DNA of 64,000 nucleotides from positions 5,020 through 69,019 of the forward strand of contig CAYHKQ010000002.1 of the NCBI GenBank assembly GCA_964357255.1, read 5' to 3'. The position numbers and the translations under genes are program-made. The notes beneath the pieces were generated by a model. The model worked only from the letters and a program-made list of their open reading frames with translations, did not search any database and was not told where the DNA came from. The stretch is from JBBTIS01 sp038059855 (GTDB lineage Bacteria > Elusimicrobiota > Elusimicrobia > JACQPE01). Below, piece by piece: positions 10,201-17,466 of this stretch (position 1 is its first letter; each line of letters starts with the position of its first letter).

Positions 10201-10597
10201 GTGGAAGACTGTGAGGGGTGTAATTAGCAGCGCATTGCAGGCGCGATTCTTGGAGCTTACCCCTGATTCTAAGATTTGGCCCTGCGATCTGGCCGTCGCA
10301 CAGTTCGCCAAATTCAAAGTCGCCATCCCAATCGCGGCCGGAGGATTTACCGTCGCCAGCGCAACAGGCAGCGGGTCAAAAGCGCTTATTGCAGCCGCCA
10401 ATCTAGAGCCTTCGCAGGTTCAAGAGCTCGGCGATATCGTGCCAAAGCTACTGGCGATCAAGACCAAGGCAAACGTGCCCATACGATTCCACGTTCAGGT
10501 CGAGATGGGGGATGGTAAAACCCCGCCTCCACCCGAGACGGTGACTCAGGCGAACACCTTGCTCAAAAATGTGAATGCAGATCTGCAACTGCGATAA
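7280..10597 (+). CDS. DUF499 AAA+-like ATPase (COG1483)
   Basis: A 1105-residue protein matching DUF499 ATPases. The N-terminal WHEVVKLREDLRSGEL block leads to a Walker A (GGGKTHT, residues 89-95) and a Walker B (LILIDEV, ~211-217). The ~200-residue C-terminal part is Ala/Val-rich and looks like a separate substrate-binding region. COG1483 ATPases are recurrent partners of COG1743 (DUF1156) methylases in defence islands, which is the main contextual support for a DNA-defence role. The ATG at 7280 has GGAAGG about 10 bases upstream. No helicase or PLD nuclease follows; downstream is a mobile-element scar, so the system may be incomplete or its other genes may lie upstream of the window. Confidence 0.88.
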   Translation: MPKLPWKPWHEVVKLREDLRSGELSLNMFAADLYEVLMQRGKMPVYEKPENFFALTFPTYNLRHLVRDVALRLAGKNDKAVRQLELTYGGGKTHTLITLRHLVHEPEKLPDLPSVAEFVQEIGQKPPKCRVAGICFDKLDVEKGMEVRSPDGKVRTLKHPWSVLAYQIAGDAGLKILHANNKAEERESAPAENLLTELLELPNKDGLSTLILIDEVLMYAREKVAQDKEWRSKLANFFHYLTGAVTKVDRCCLVASLLATDTSKSDSLGREIQAELYNIFQRQREEAVEPVVKEDVAEVLRRRFFAPESLKDRDAFRQHVMAALKGIGAVDEQTAKQGSEAEERFLKSYPFHPDLTEVLYSKWTQLRGFQRTRGVLRTFALALREAATWDENPLIGPAIFLSGPGKEGLSESLRELVTVADTEEWEGKKQAWTGILDNELSQARRIQTESVALRFHEVEQAIVATFLHSQPIGQTARTRDLAVLLGASRTDKIELEKGLLRWVQTSYWLDDLYTAVSEGALPGTWRLGNRPNLTQMHAVVVKNMSEDMVRARLFDEVTKVKTLTANASAAGVRVHSLPARPKDVEDEGAFHYAVLGPNAACESGKPSSEAARFLDETTGPDKPRVYRNCVLLLAPSKDGLELTIARIRDYLAWEVVREDIKKQQKDGNVDPARAQTLQINIDRAKARIPEAIKQAYCIVVTVSEKDEVQAFKITISEDTHFNIIKTDRRSRVQETAVTAEALLPEGPYNLWRSGEKSRRVKDLAGAFAQLPHLPKMLKASAILETLVDGCEKGTFVLRLVRPDGTSRTWWMSRPDDNALNDPAMELVLPNTAELADLSPELLVPGKLPDLWTESEIMAKTVTEYFGGSKVVQVDRGGYREPMHIPKAGQTIVDKAIGVAVESGSIWLLSGPSSILGEPMPAGILNASAKLCAPPAVIAAAEILPENLPAAWKDVSASGLAISTALSVKVGKTLPWKTVRGVISSALQARFLELTPDSKIWPCDLAVAQFAKFKVAIPIAAGGFTVASATGSGSKALIAAANLEPSQVQELGDIVPKLLAIKTKANVPIRFHVQVEMGDGKTPPPPETVTQANTLLKNVNADLQLR

Positions 10598-11131
10598 TCT
10601 GGTAACCACGTTAACGCGATGAATCTATTTCGGGGGACACTATACAGTACGTATTTTCAGAGTTCCGGGGACACACACTTAATTTCCCGATTGTACCTCA
10701 GGACAAGAATTCTAGCGGAAGCGCATGGGCTTGGGTGGTACTGGGATCGGTAGGACGCCGTACTTCTCGGCGTTTAGCGCCGTTGCCGGTTTGACCGTCA
10801 GGGCGCCGCACTTACGGTTTCTGAGGTCCACCGCCTTGGTTAAATCGTCCCGGCGTCTGATGCCTTCCAGGAGGTAACCCGCGTTGCCCTCAGCCCGGCA
10901 CAACCCCGAGACACTGATGCCAAGAAATCTTACCGTCAGTCTCGGCGGCCAGTATCGGCTCAGGATGCAACCGACTGTTCAAGGTTAGACTTAAAGTTGC
11001 GGTTGTGCGGTAGCGCTGTAGGCGGCTGTTAGGCTTGTCGGGAACCCCCTCAGCTTCAGGCGGTGATGATTTTTTTGTGTTTGAACAAAGTGCTGTGTAC
11101 AATCGTGCGGCAGAATCGAACGGAGCTATTC
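10598..11131. other. Gene-poor scar after the DUF499 gene
   Basis: No convincing intact gene. On the minus strand, 10712-10903 keeps an open frame of 63 codons (includes KPATALNAEKYGVLPIP) that looks like the C-terminal remnant of some longer protein, possibly a mobile-element gene. I cannot name it. GGGGGACACTATAC (10632-10645) and CCGGGGACACACACTTAATTT-type sequence (10665-10685) resemble the short repeats that flank REP-associated (RAYT) transposase genes in many uncultured genomes. The rest shows nothing I can support. Confidence 0.4.
10632..10685. repeat. GGGGACAC-type dispersed repeat pair
   Basis: Two related sequences, GGGGGACACTATAC (10632-10645) and GGGGACACACACTTAATTT (10667-10685), lie 20 bp apart. 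Similar sequences recur at 12004-12023 and 12058-12074. They resemble flanks of RAYT-type transposases; no transposase gene is left here. Confidence 0.4.
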
Positions 11132-12019
11132 TTATTTCAACAAGCTTCGCTTTAATTGCTCCGGGGAGGGAAGCTCTCCTGCGAACTGTTTGGGCAACTT
11201 TCGGGACAGGATGTATTGGGCGACGCTCATGAGTTTATTAACCCCTCGCAGGGCGTATTCGACCTCAAGGCTATCTTTCGATTTGCAGAGGATGATCCCG
11301 ATAGATGGATTTTCGTCTGGCAGCCGCACTTGGTCGTCCAGTAAATTGAGGTAAAAGTTCATTTTACCGGCGTACTCCGGCAAGAAATCGGTCATTTTTA
11401 GCTCCAGGGCCACCAGGCATTTTAAATGGCGATGGAAAAAGAGTAGGTCTATGAAATACTCTTTGTCCTTGAGAGTCAGCCGGTACTGACTTCCTACAAA
11501 ACAGAAACCTAGGCCCAACTCAATCAGAAAATTGCGGATGTGATCCAAAAGCCCGCGCTCTAACTCTCGCTCCCGCGCGCCCTTTGTTAACGTCAAAAAG
11601 TCAAAAGTGTACGGGTCCTTAACAATCTCCTGGGCAAGATCGGATTGGGGCTCCGGCAGGGTGCGCCTAAAATTGGTGGCGGCCTTGCCCTGGCGCTCGC
11701 AAAGGCCGGATTCGATTTGATGGACAAGAACGGTGCGGCTCCAGCCGTTTTCCAGGGTCTGGCGGATATACCATTCGCGCTGGGCCATGCTTTTGACCGA
11801 ATTGAGCAAAGTGAGGTTTTGTCCCCAGGGTATTTCTGCGACAAGCCCTCGCAGTTTTGGGTAATTCTGGTATTCATCGCGGAACCTGCGCATGTCCCAT
11901 AGATTGCGAGGAGAAAATCCTTGCATATCGGGAAAGTCGCGGCGCAAATCCACAGAAAGCCGCTCCACCACAGCCAGCCCCCAACCCTGCGTCTTCTGGG
12001 ATCGGGGGACACCATACAT
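11132..12019 (-). pseudogene. DUF1016/YhcG-like PD-(D/E)XK nuclease, 5'-truncated
   Basis: 295 codons covering most of a DUF1016 protein. The GWGLAVVERLSVDLRRDFP block and FSPRNLWDMRRF are the usual N-terminal-domain motifs. The C-terminal nuclease domain follows, with IDLLFFHRHLKCLVALELK carrying the PD-(D/E)XK acidic residues and Lys. Full-length family members have roughly 30-60 more residues before the GWG block (helices with a conserved LYWxIG-like motif). Here they are absent, and the frame opens inside a GGGGGACACCATACATAATT repeat, so the first residues (MYGVPR) are just translated repeat. I read this as a gene cut by a repeat or mobile element. The nuclease domain itself is intact, so a shortened product is possible. 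Confidence 0.75.
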
Positions 12020-12074
12020 AATTCAATCGCCCCGTCCCTCGTTTGAATGGGATTCCAGGGGGGACAGTTTTTGG
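12004..12074. repeat. GGGGGACAC repeats at the DUF1016 breakpoint
   Basis: GGGGGACACCATACATAATT (12004-12023) coincides with the truncated 5' end of the DUF1016 gene. A second related copy, GGGGGGACAGTTTTTGGG, is at 12058-12074. Together with the copies at 10632-10685 they bracket the DUF1016 remnant, suggesting one recombination or insertion history for the block. Confidence 0.45.
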
Positions 12075-12507
12075 GTCTCTTTGTCTAGGATTTCTACTTT
12101 TTTGCGGATGTTCAAAGCCTTCCGGCTCAAACTCGAAGAGATGCCTGTCTGGAGAGACTGGGGAGTGAAGAAAACCAAGAAACTGCTGGCTCAAGTGATT
12201 CTGTTTGGTATTGATTGTGAAGCGTTAAACAGGGCCCCACCCTAGCGGGGCTTCATGAGCGGGGAACATGAGAGGGAAAAGGCTGTGGGCAACTCCCGAT
12301 GAAACAACCCCCTTTGGGGGTAAGGGGGAGGTATGTCACAACAGAAAAGAATTCAGAGTCTGGATACCCGCCTGCGCGGGTATGACGGAACTTGGGGAAC
12401 TTCTAGAGGTTAACATTGCTTGAGCCGAACGCGAGCATTAGATGTAAAATTGGGCATTCCAGAAGAGACTGATGATTCGTTTTGGTTTGAAGATTTGTGA
12501 ATTGATT
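12020..12507. other. Intergenic region, repeats and a short uncertain ORF
   Basis: Mostly non-coding. A 45-codon frame at 12108-12245 (+) ends just before a GC-rich palindrome (GCCCC, then GGGGC around 12234-12250) but has no ribosome site and no family match I know. CCCCCTTTGGGGG at ~12309-12321 and the dispersed palindrome at 12357-12387 are the other structures. Confidence 0.35.
12357..12387. repeat. Dispersed hairpin repeat (ACCCGCCTGCGCGGGT)
   Basis: CTGGATACCCGC...GCGGGTATGAC forms a short hairpin. It is closely similar to one arm of the hairpin inside the MITE at 17312-17443 (CTGGATACCGGC...GCCGGTATGAC), so it belongs to a dispersed palindromic (REP-like) family in this genome. Confidence 0.6.
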
Positions 12508-12551
12508 GGCCAGGTGGCAGAGTGGTCAAATGCACCGGTCTGTAAAGCCGG
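12508..12551 (+). pseudogene. tRNA-Tyr(GTA) 5' part; T arm not recognisable
   Basis: GGCCAGG acceptor strand, TG, D arm (GCA...TGC around GAGTGGTCAAA) and an anticodon arm CCGGT-CTGTAAA-GCCGG with anticodon GTA (12542-12544) match a bacterial tRNA-Tyr. The expected variable arm, GGTTCGAATCC-type T arm and CCTGGCC 3' acceptor strand do not follow. The downstream sequence runs directly into the aldehyde dehydrogenase start at 12609. It looks like a tRNA gene that lost its 3' half, or an assembly join. Confidence 0.6.
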
Positions 12552-12608
12552 TGCGGGCCGAGTCGCCAAAGAAAAAGTCCGGGGCGCAAGCCTTGGCGGG
12601 AGTGTAAT

Positions 12609-14108
12609 ATGCCGGTAGCAGAACTCAAAACAACAACCCTTAAACAATTTGTCAGCGGCCGATGGGTGGAAGGACGGGGGGACCGCGAGATTCTTTCTTT
12701 AAATCCGGCTGATACGAATGAAATCATCGCCGTTTTCAAAGGCGCGGATCGCCAGGATGCGCTGGCCGCCTTGGACGCGGCGGAACGCGCGTGGCCGGCC
12801 TGGAAAAAGACCCCTGCTCCCAAGCGCGGACGGATTGTGCAACGGGCTTTGGAAATCGCCCGTTCCCGCGTTGACGAACTCGCCCGGTTGCTCACGCGCG
12901 AGGAAGGCAAAATCCTCGGGGAGGCGCGCGGCGAAGTGGACAAGGGCATGAATCTGATGGAATGGTATGCCGGGGAGGGAATGCGCTTGATGGGCCAGAC
13001 CGCCCCTTCGGAGCTTCCTTCCAACTTCCTTTATACAGTGCGCGAGCCATTGGGCGTGGTCTCGATTATTACGCCCTGGAATTTCCCTTGGGCCATTCCC
13101 TGCTGGAAAATCGCTCCGGCCTTAGTCGGCGGCAATGCCGTGATTTTTAAGCCGGCCTCCCTTGTGCCGGCCATGGCCGTGGAGTTGGTCAAAATATTTG
13201 AGGAAGCGGGACTTCCTCCCGGCGTGTTAAACCTGGTGCTGGGCTCGGGTTCCAGCGTTGGCGACGCGCTGGTTCGCGACCCCAGAATCCGCGCCGTGTC
13301 CTTTACCGGCTCCAATGAAATCGGCTCCGGCGTTCATAAAACGGCGGGGGAGCGGGGCATTAAAGTCACTTGTGAAATGGGCGGCAAAAATCCCTGTATT
13401 ATCTGGGATGACGCGGATTTAAACTTGGCTCTGGGCGGAGTCGTCAAGGGGGCTTTTGGCTCCACCGGTCAGCGTTGCACCGCCACCAGCCGCCTTGTCC
13501 TGCATGAAAAGATCGCGAGCCGATTTATAGAAATGGTTTTGGCTGAAGCGAAAAAGATCAAACTCGGAAACGGGCTTGATCCTGAGGTTGGAATGGGTCC
13601 ACTGGTGGACAGCCGCCAACTTGAAACCGTGATGAACTATATTGAAATCGGCAAGAAAGAAGGGGCCAGGCTTCTCTTGGGCGGAGGAAAGCCGCAAGGC
13701 GCGGCTTATCAAAACGGCTATTTTGTCGAACCCACGGTTTTTGGCGGCGTGATTTCTTCTATGAGAATTTTCCAGGAGGAAATTTTTGGCCCGGTTTTAA
13801 CCCTCACCACTGTGAAAACATTTGAAGAGGCCGTGGCCACGGCCAACGGCGTGCGCTTTGGACTCACAAGCGCGGTATACACGCAAGATTTGACTCTTGC
13901 CATGCGATTCGTTGAGGATCTGCAAGTCGGCATGGTGCATGTGAATTCCCCCACAATCGGAGGGGAGGCCCAGATGCCCTTCGGCGGGATTAAAGCCTCC
14001 GGCGTGGGTGAACGTGAAATGGCTAAAGAAGGAATTAACTTCTTTACCGAACCCAAAACCGTATTTTTGGATTATACCGGCGTCCGCCGCGAATCCAATG
14101 TTTATTAA
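12609..14108 (+). CDS. NAD(P)-dependent aldehyde dehydrogenase
   Basis: A 499-residue class 1/2-type aldehyde dehydrogenase oxidising an aldehyde to the acid in the cytoplasm. ITPWNFPW (~residue 157), the FTGS nucleotide-binding loop (~236), the general-base Glu256 (CEMGGKNP) and catalytic Cys290 (GQRCTAT) are all present. Length is typical. It sits 34 bp upstream of a class III aminotransferase on the same strand. A transaminase-semialdehyde dehydrogenase pair of this kind typically clears an omega-amino acid (for example GABA to succinate via the semialdehyde), but the exact substrate cannot be read. The ATG has only a weak GGGAG 7-8 bases upstream. Confidence 0.9.
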   Translation: MPVAELKTTTLKQFVSGRWVEGRGDREILSLNPADTNEIIAVFKGADRQDALAALDAAERAWPAWKKTPAPKRGRIVQRALEIARSRVDELARLLTREEGKILGEARGEVDKGMNLMEWYAGEGMRLMGQTAPSELPSNFLYTVREPLGVVSIITPWNFPWAIPCWKIAPALVGGNAVIFKPASLVPAMAVELVKIFEEAGLPPGVLNLVLGSGSSVGDALVRDPRIRAVSFTGSNEIGSGVHKTAGERGIKVTCEMGGKNPCIIWDDADLNLALGGVVKGAFGSTGQRCTATSRLVLHEKIASRFIEMVLAEAKKIKLGNGLDPEVGMGPLVDSRQLETVMNYIEIGKKEGARLLLGGGKPQGAAYQNGYFVEPTVFGGVISSMRIFQEEIFGPVLTLTTVKTFEEAVATANGVRFGLTSAVYTQDLTLAMRFVEDLQVGMVHVNSPTIGGEAQMPFGGIKASGVGEREMAKEGINFFTEPKTVFLDYTGVRRESNVY

Positions 14109-14142
14109 GGGACCGTTGCAACGATCCCCAAAAAGGCGCCTC

Positions 14143-15486
14143 ATGGCAAAAACGGCAGTCTTGGATGAAACCGAAGAAATAACGCAGGGCTTGACGACGC
14201 AAGAAATTTTGGCTTTAAGAGCCAAGCATCTTCTTCCTTCGACCACGGCGTATTACTCCCGGCCTATTCAAATTGTCAAAGGGCGCGGCCAATATGTTTT
14301 TGACGAAAAGGGCAAAAAGTACATTGACGGATTTGCCGGCGTGGTGACCATCTCGATCGGCCATTGCCACCCCCATTTCGTCAAAAAGCTCCAGGCGCAA
14401 ATCGCCGAGCTTTATCACACGACGACCATCTACCTTCAGCCACAATTGGTGCAGTACGCGCAACGCTTGGTTGGGCACGCCAAAGCCGCCAATCCCGATC
14501 TCGAAGTTTGTTTTTTCACTAACGCGGGTTGCGAGGCCAATGAATTGGCCGCCATCATCGCCAAAAATTACACGGGCCGCCAAGAATTCGTGGCGCTCCG
14601 CCATTCCTTCCACGGACGCACCTTAATGGCCATGTCGTTTACCGGCCAATCCGTTTGGCGCCATTCCATGCCATACGCGTTCGGCGTCTACCATGCCCCG
14701 GCTGATTACACCTATCGCAGGCCCGAGGGCACGACGCCCGTTCAATATGCCGGGCTTTGCGTTCGGGAACTCGAAGAAATTATCAAGTATTCCACCTCCG
14801 GAAAAATCGCGGCTTTCATCGCAGAGCCGATTTCCGGCTTCGGCGGCGTGATTGATCCTGAACCCGAGTATTATCCCGAGGCTTACCAAATCGTCAAGAA
14901 ATACGGCGGGCTGTTCATTTCCGACGAGGTTCAAACCGGGGTAGGACGCACGGGCGGAAAATTTCTGGGCATCGAACAGTGGGGGGTTAAGCCCGATATC
15001 GTGACTATGGCCAAGGGGCTCGGCAACGGGTATCCGCTGGGGGCTGTTATCACGACCAAGGAAATCGCCTCGGCCATGGCCGGCAAGGTTCACTTCAACA
15101 CCTTTGGCGGGAGCCCCGTGGCCATGACCGCCGGTCTGGCGGTTTTGGATGTTTTGGAAAAAGAAAAATTAGCCTTTAACGCGGCCAATGTCGGCGGGTA
15201 TCTCAAGAAAAAATTACAAGCCCTGGGGGAAAAATCTCGCTGGATCGGCGATGTTCGCGGCAAGGGCCTAATGCTGGGCGTCGAACTCGTCAAAAATAAA
15301 AAAACGAAGGAACCGGCTCCCCAAGAGCTTCTTAAGGTGATGGAGCTCGCCAAGGATCGCGGCGTCCTCTTGGGCAAGGGCGCAATGGACGCTAATGTGA
15401 TACGGATCAAGCCGCCTCTTTGCCTGACAAAAGCTGACGCGGACTCCATCGCCGATGTTTTAGAGGAATCGCTTAAAACGCTTTAA
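14143..15486 (+). CDS. Class III PLP-dependent aminotransferase
   Basis: A 447-residue fold-type I aminotransferase of the GABA/ornithine/AGXT2 group. Visible features are GFAGVVTISIGHCHP near the N-terminus, FFTNAGCEANE binding PLP phosphate, ISDEVQTGVGRTG with the PLP-contacting Asp, and the Schiff-base Lys291 in TMAKGLGNGYPLG. I chose ATG 14143 because the longer in-frame extension runs back into the upstream dehydrogenase gene. It probably works with that dehydrogenase: transamination of an omega-amino acid (or beta-amino acid with glyoxylate/pyruvate as acceptor) gives the aldehyde the partner oxidises. The substrate is not determined by sequence alone. Confidence 0.88.
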   Translation: MAKTAVLDETEEITQGLTTQEILALRAKHLLPSTTAYYSRPIQIVKGRGQYVFDEKGKKYIDGFAGVVTISIGHCHPHFVKKLQAQIAELYHTTTIYLQPQLVQYAQRLVGHAKAANPDLEVCFFTNAGCEANELAAIIAKNYTGRQEFVALRHSFHGRTLMAMSFTGQSVWRHSMPYAFGVYHAPADYTYRRPEGTTPVQYAGLCVRELEEIIKYSTSGKIAAFIAEPISGFGGVIDPEPEYYPEAYQIVKKYGGLFISDEVQTGVGRTGGKFLGIEQWGVKPDIVTMAKGLGNGYPLGAVITTKEIASAMAGKVHFNTFGGSPVAMTAGLAVLDVLEKEKLAFNAANVGGYLKKKLQALGEKSRWIGDVRGKGLMLGVELVKNKKTKEPAPQELLKVMELAKDRGVLLGKGAMDANVIRIKPPLCLTKADADSIADVLEESLKTL

Positions 15487-15508
15487 AGCGGCAACAATAA
15501 GATATAAT
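15480..15508 (+). promoter_or_regulatory. Probable sigma70 promoter for the RRM gene
   Basis: A perfect TATAAT (15503-15508) lies 17 bp after a weak -35-like CTTTAA. Transcription from here would give the RRM gene a 5' leader of about 155 nt, unusually long for this window and reminiscent of cold-shock mRNAs. No defined RNA fold was established. Confidence 0.4.
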
Positions 15509-15670
15509 AACTACGAAGTTGAAGATATGAGTGAGTCCTTCCGTAAAGATCCTTTCTAGAAACTTGCCTACAAGCGGTTGCAGAAGGTTGGTTTGACTGG
15601 CAGGTACCCATCGAAGTCGCAAGACTGTCTTCAACAATAAAAAAGTGAAAGTAAAGGAGTAACTGTAGAA

Positions 15671-15991
15671 ATGGGAAAACGACTGTATGTGGGGAGCCTC
15701 CCCTTCGATACCACCGAGGAGCAATTGCAGACCCTCTTTAGTCCGCACGGGACGGTGGAGAGCGCAAAAATCATCATGGACCGTTACACGAGCCGTTCCA
15801 AAGGATTCGGCTTCGTAGAGATGGCAGATGACGCATCGGCCCAACAGGCTGTTCAGAAAATGAACGGCGCTCAGATTGGTAGCCGTAAAATTGTGGTGAG
15901 CGAGGCTCGACCCATGGAAAGCCGGGACAACGGCGGTGGAAACCGCGGTGGGTTCAGCGGCGAACGGAAATATAGCGCGAGCCGCTATTAA
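15671..15991 (+). CDS. RRM-type RNA-binding protein
   Basis: A 106-residue single-RRM protein. RNP2 (LYVGSL, residues 5-10) and RNP1 (KGFGFVEM, ~44-51) carry the aromatic residues that stack on RNA. The C-terminal tail is Gly/Arg/Asn-rich (NGGGNRGG), as in cyanobacterial cold-inducible Rbp proteins. Clear Shine-Dalgarno AAAGGAG precedes the ATG. It is followed by a terminator and then a DEAD-box RNA helicase, a common cold-adaptation pairing that suggests RNA remodelling at low temperature. An antisense open frame across this gene is not supported. Confidence 0.92.
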   Translation: MGKRLYVGSLPFDTTEEQLQTLFSPHGTVESAKIIMDRYTSRSKGFGFVEMADDASAQQAVQKMNGAQIGSRKIVVSEARPMESRDNGGGNRGGFSGERKYSASRY

Positions 15992-15994
15992 TTC

Positions 15995-16064
15995 TTGAGC
16001 TTGCAAAATTGCAAGCTCAATTCAACGAGAACCAGTTGCCCAAAGTAGCTGGTTCTCTTGTTTT
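15995..16064 (+). terminator. Double hairpin and intrinsic terminator after RRM gene
   Basis: First a 12-bp near-perfect palindrome TTGAGCTTGCAA/TTGCAAGCTCAA (15995-16020). Then GAGAACCAG (16027-16035) pairs with CTGGTTCTC (16049-16057), followed by TTGTTTT. The second is a standard Rho-independent terminator. The first may stabilise the 3' end. Confidence 0.8.
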
Positions 16065-16086
16065 GAAAAAAATTAAATAATAACCA

Positions 16087-17307
16087 ATGCCTTTCACTAA
16101 GCTAGGACTTCATCCGGATATTCTCAAGGTGGTCAAAGCCATGGGCTTTGAACAGCCGACGCCGATTCAGGCCCAAACAATTCCTTTGGCGTTAAAAAAT
16201 ATTGATGTGATGGGTTGCGCCCAGACAGGAAGCGGTAAGACCGCGGCCTTTGTCCTGCCCATTCTCCAACGCCTGATCACCAACCGCCGACCGGGTTTAA
16301 GGGCGCTGGTTTTAGTTCCCACCAGGGAATTGGCCGCCCAGGTGAGCGGGGTCTTTCAGGAGTGCGGCCACTTTTTAAATATTCGCGTGGCTACGATCAT
16401 CGGCGGAGTGGGCTATCACGGCCAGAGGCAATCCGTGTCGCAAGGGGCACAGGTCATGGTGGCCACGCCGGGCCGGCTCCTTGACCATCTCAAACAGGGA
16501 AATTTCCGGCTGGAGGCTCTTGAGCATCTCGTGCTCGATGAGGCGGACCGGATGCTGGACATGGGATTTCTGCCGGATATCCGCGCTATTATCGGACGCC
16601 TACCGCGCGAACGCCAAACCATGTTATTTTCCGCCACATTGTCGTCTGAAATCGAACGTGTGGCCGCATTCACCTTAAGACATCCCCAGCGCGTCGAGGT
16701 ATCCGCGCCGACAGCCCCGGCCGAAGGAATCAGCCAGATCGTTTATCCTGTTACCCAGGACCAAAAAGCGGATTTAACGGTCGCGTTGCTAAAAGCGATT
16801 CAAATGCGTTCGGTTTTGATTTTCTGCCGCACGCGACACGGGGCCGACCGGCTCGCGCGGAGACTCTCTCACTTGGGATTCTCCCCCGGGGTCTTACATG
16901 CCTCCAAGACGCAAGGCCAAAGAACATCGGTGATGGACGACTTTCGCCGGGGAAAAGTCAAAATTCTTGTAGCCACCGATATCGCGGCGCGCGGTATTGA
17001 CGTGCGCCAGATCAGCCATGTGATCAATTACGACGTTCCCAGGCACCCGGAGGATTATGTGCACCGGGTCGGCCGCACAGCCAGGGCATACAGCGTTGGC
17101 GACGCTATTACTCTGATGGATATGAACGAGCTAAGTTTTCTTAAAGCCATTGAACGATTTATTGGAGTCATCTTTCCAAGGGCCATGCTGCCAGGGTTCA
17201 ATTATCGCATCCCGCCTCAATTGGAACCTCCCAAACCGCAGGTTGGCACAATCCGCTCCGGCCGCCGAATGTACGCGCGCTCATACAAAGCTCTATTCGG
17301 TCTCTAA
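16087..17307 (+). CDS. DEAD-box ATP-dependent RNA helicase (RhlE-like)
   Basis: A 406-residue helicase with the Q motif (FEQPTPIQAQTIP), motif I (AQTGSGKT), PTRELA, DEAD (LVLDEADRMLDMGF), SAT, and the C-terminal domain motifs ATDIAARGID and HRVGRTAR. The helicase core is complete and the C-terminal tail is short (about 45 residues, basic: RSGRRMYARSY), closest to the RhlE/CshA-type minimal enzymes. No good ribosome site precedes ATG 16087 and a terminator separates it from the RRM gene, so it probably has its own promoter in the AT-rich spacer. Likely role: unwinding structured RNA in degradosome, ribosome-assembly or cold-shock contexts. Confidence 0.92.
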   Translation: MPFTKLGLHPDILKVVKAMGFEQPTPIQAQTIPLALKNIDVMGCAQTGSGKTAAFVLPILQRLITNRRPGLRALVLVPTRELAAQVSGVFQECGHFLNIRVATIIGGVGYHGQRQSVSQGAQVMVATPGRLLDHLKQGNFRLEALEHLVLDEADRMLDMGFLPDIRAIIGRLPRERQTMLFSATLSSEIERVAAFTLRHPQRVEVSAPTAPAEGISQIVYPVTQDQKADLTVALLKAIQMRSVLIFCRTRHGADRLARRLSHLGFSPGVLHASKTQGQRTSVMDDFRRGKVKILVATDIAARGIDVRQISHVINYDVPRHPEDYVHRVGRTARAYSVGDAITLMDMNELSFLKAIERFIGVIFPRAMLPGFNYRIPPQLEPPKPQVGTIRSGRRMYARSYKALFGL

Positions 17308-17311
17308 CCTA

Positions 17312-17443
17312 AAAAATTCGTAACTACTCAGGTCCTCCCTCCTCGTCATTCCGGCGTAGGCCGGAATCCAGACCCTCTTAATCTGGATACCGGCTTTCGC
17401 CGGTATGACAAACGCAGAGGGACCTGAGTAGTTACAAAAATTC
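17312..17443. mobile_element. MITE: 116 bp, 15-bp TIR, 8-bp TSD
   Basis: Element 17320-17435 has perfect 15-bp terminal inverted repeats (GTAACTACTCAGGTC and GACCTGAGTAGTTAC). It is flanked immediately by the direct repeat AAAAATTC (17312-17319 and 17436-17443), a textbook target-site duplication. The interior holds two REP-like hairpins (CCGGCGTAGGCCGG and ACCGGCTTTCGCCGGT) in mirrored orientation. It has no coding capacity. It lies between the convergent helicase and cNMP-domain genes, where it may also act as a bidirectional terminator. Confidence 0.85.
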
Positions 17444-17466
17444 AATTAAAGGCGAAGAAATGAAAT

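Noticed and set aside
9910..10401. 163-codon antisense frame in the DUF499 gene
   Set aside because: Shadow of GC-rich coding sequence; low-complexity Ala/Ser-rich product, no ribosome site.
12108..12245. 45-codon ORF (MFKAFRLKLEEM start) followed by a GC palindrome
   Set aside because: Reads protein-like but has no ribosome site, no family match and lies among repeats; kept only as a note.
15473..16006. 177-codon antisense frame across the RRM gene
   Set aside because: Fully overlaps a gene with clear RNP motifs, ribosome site and terminator; no family match in the antisense product.
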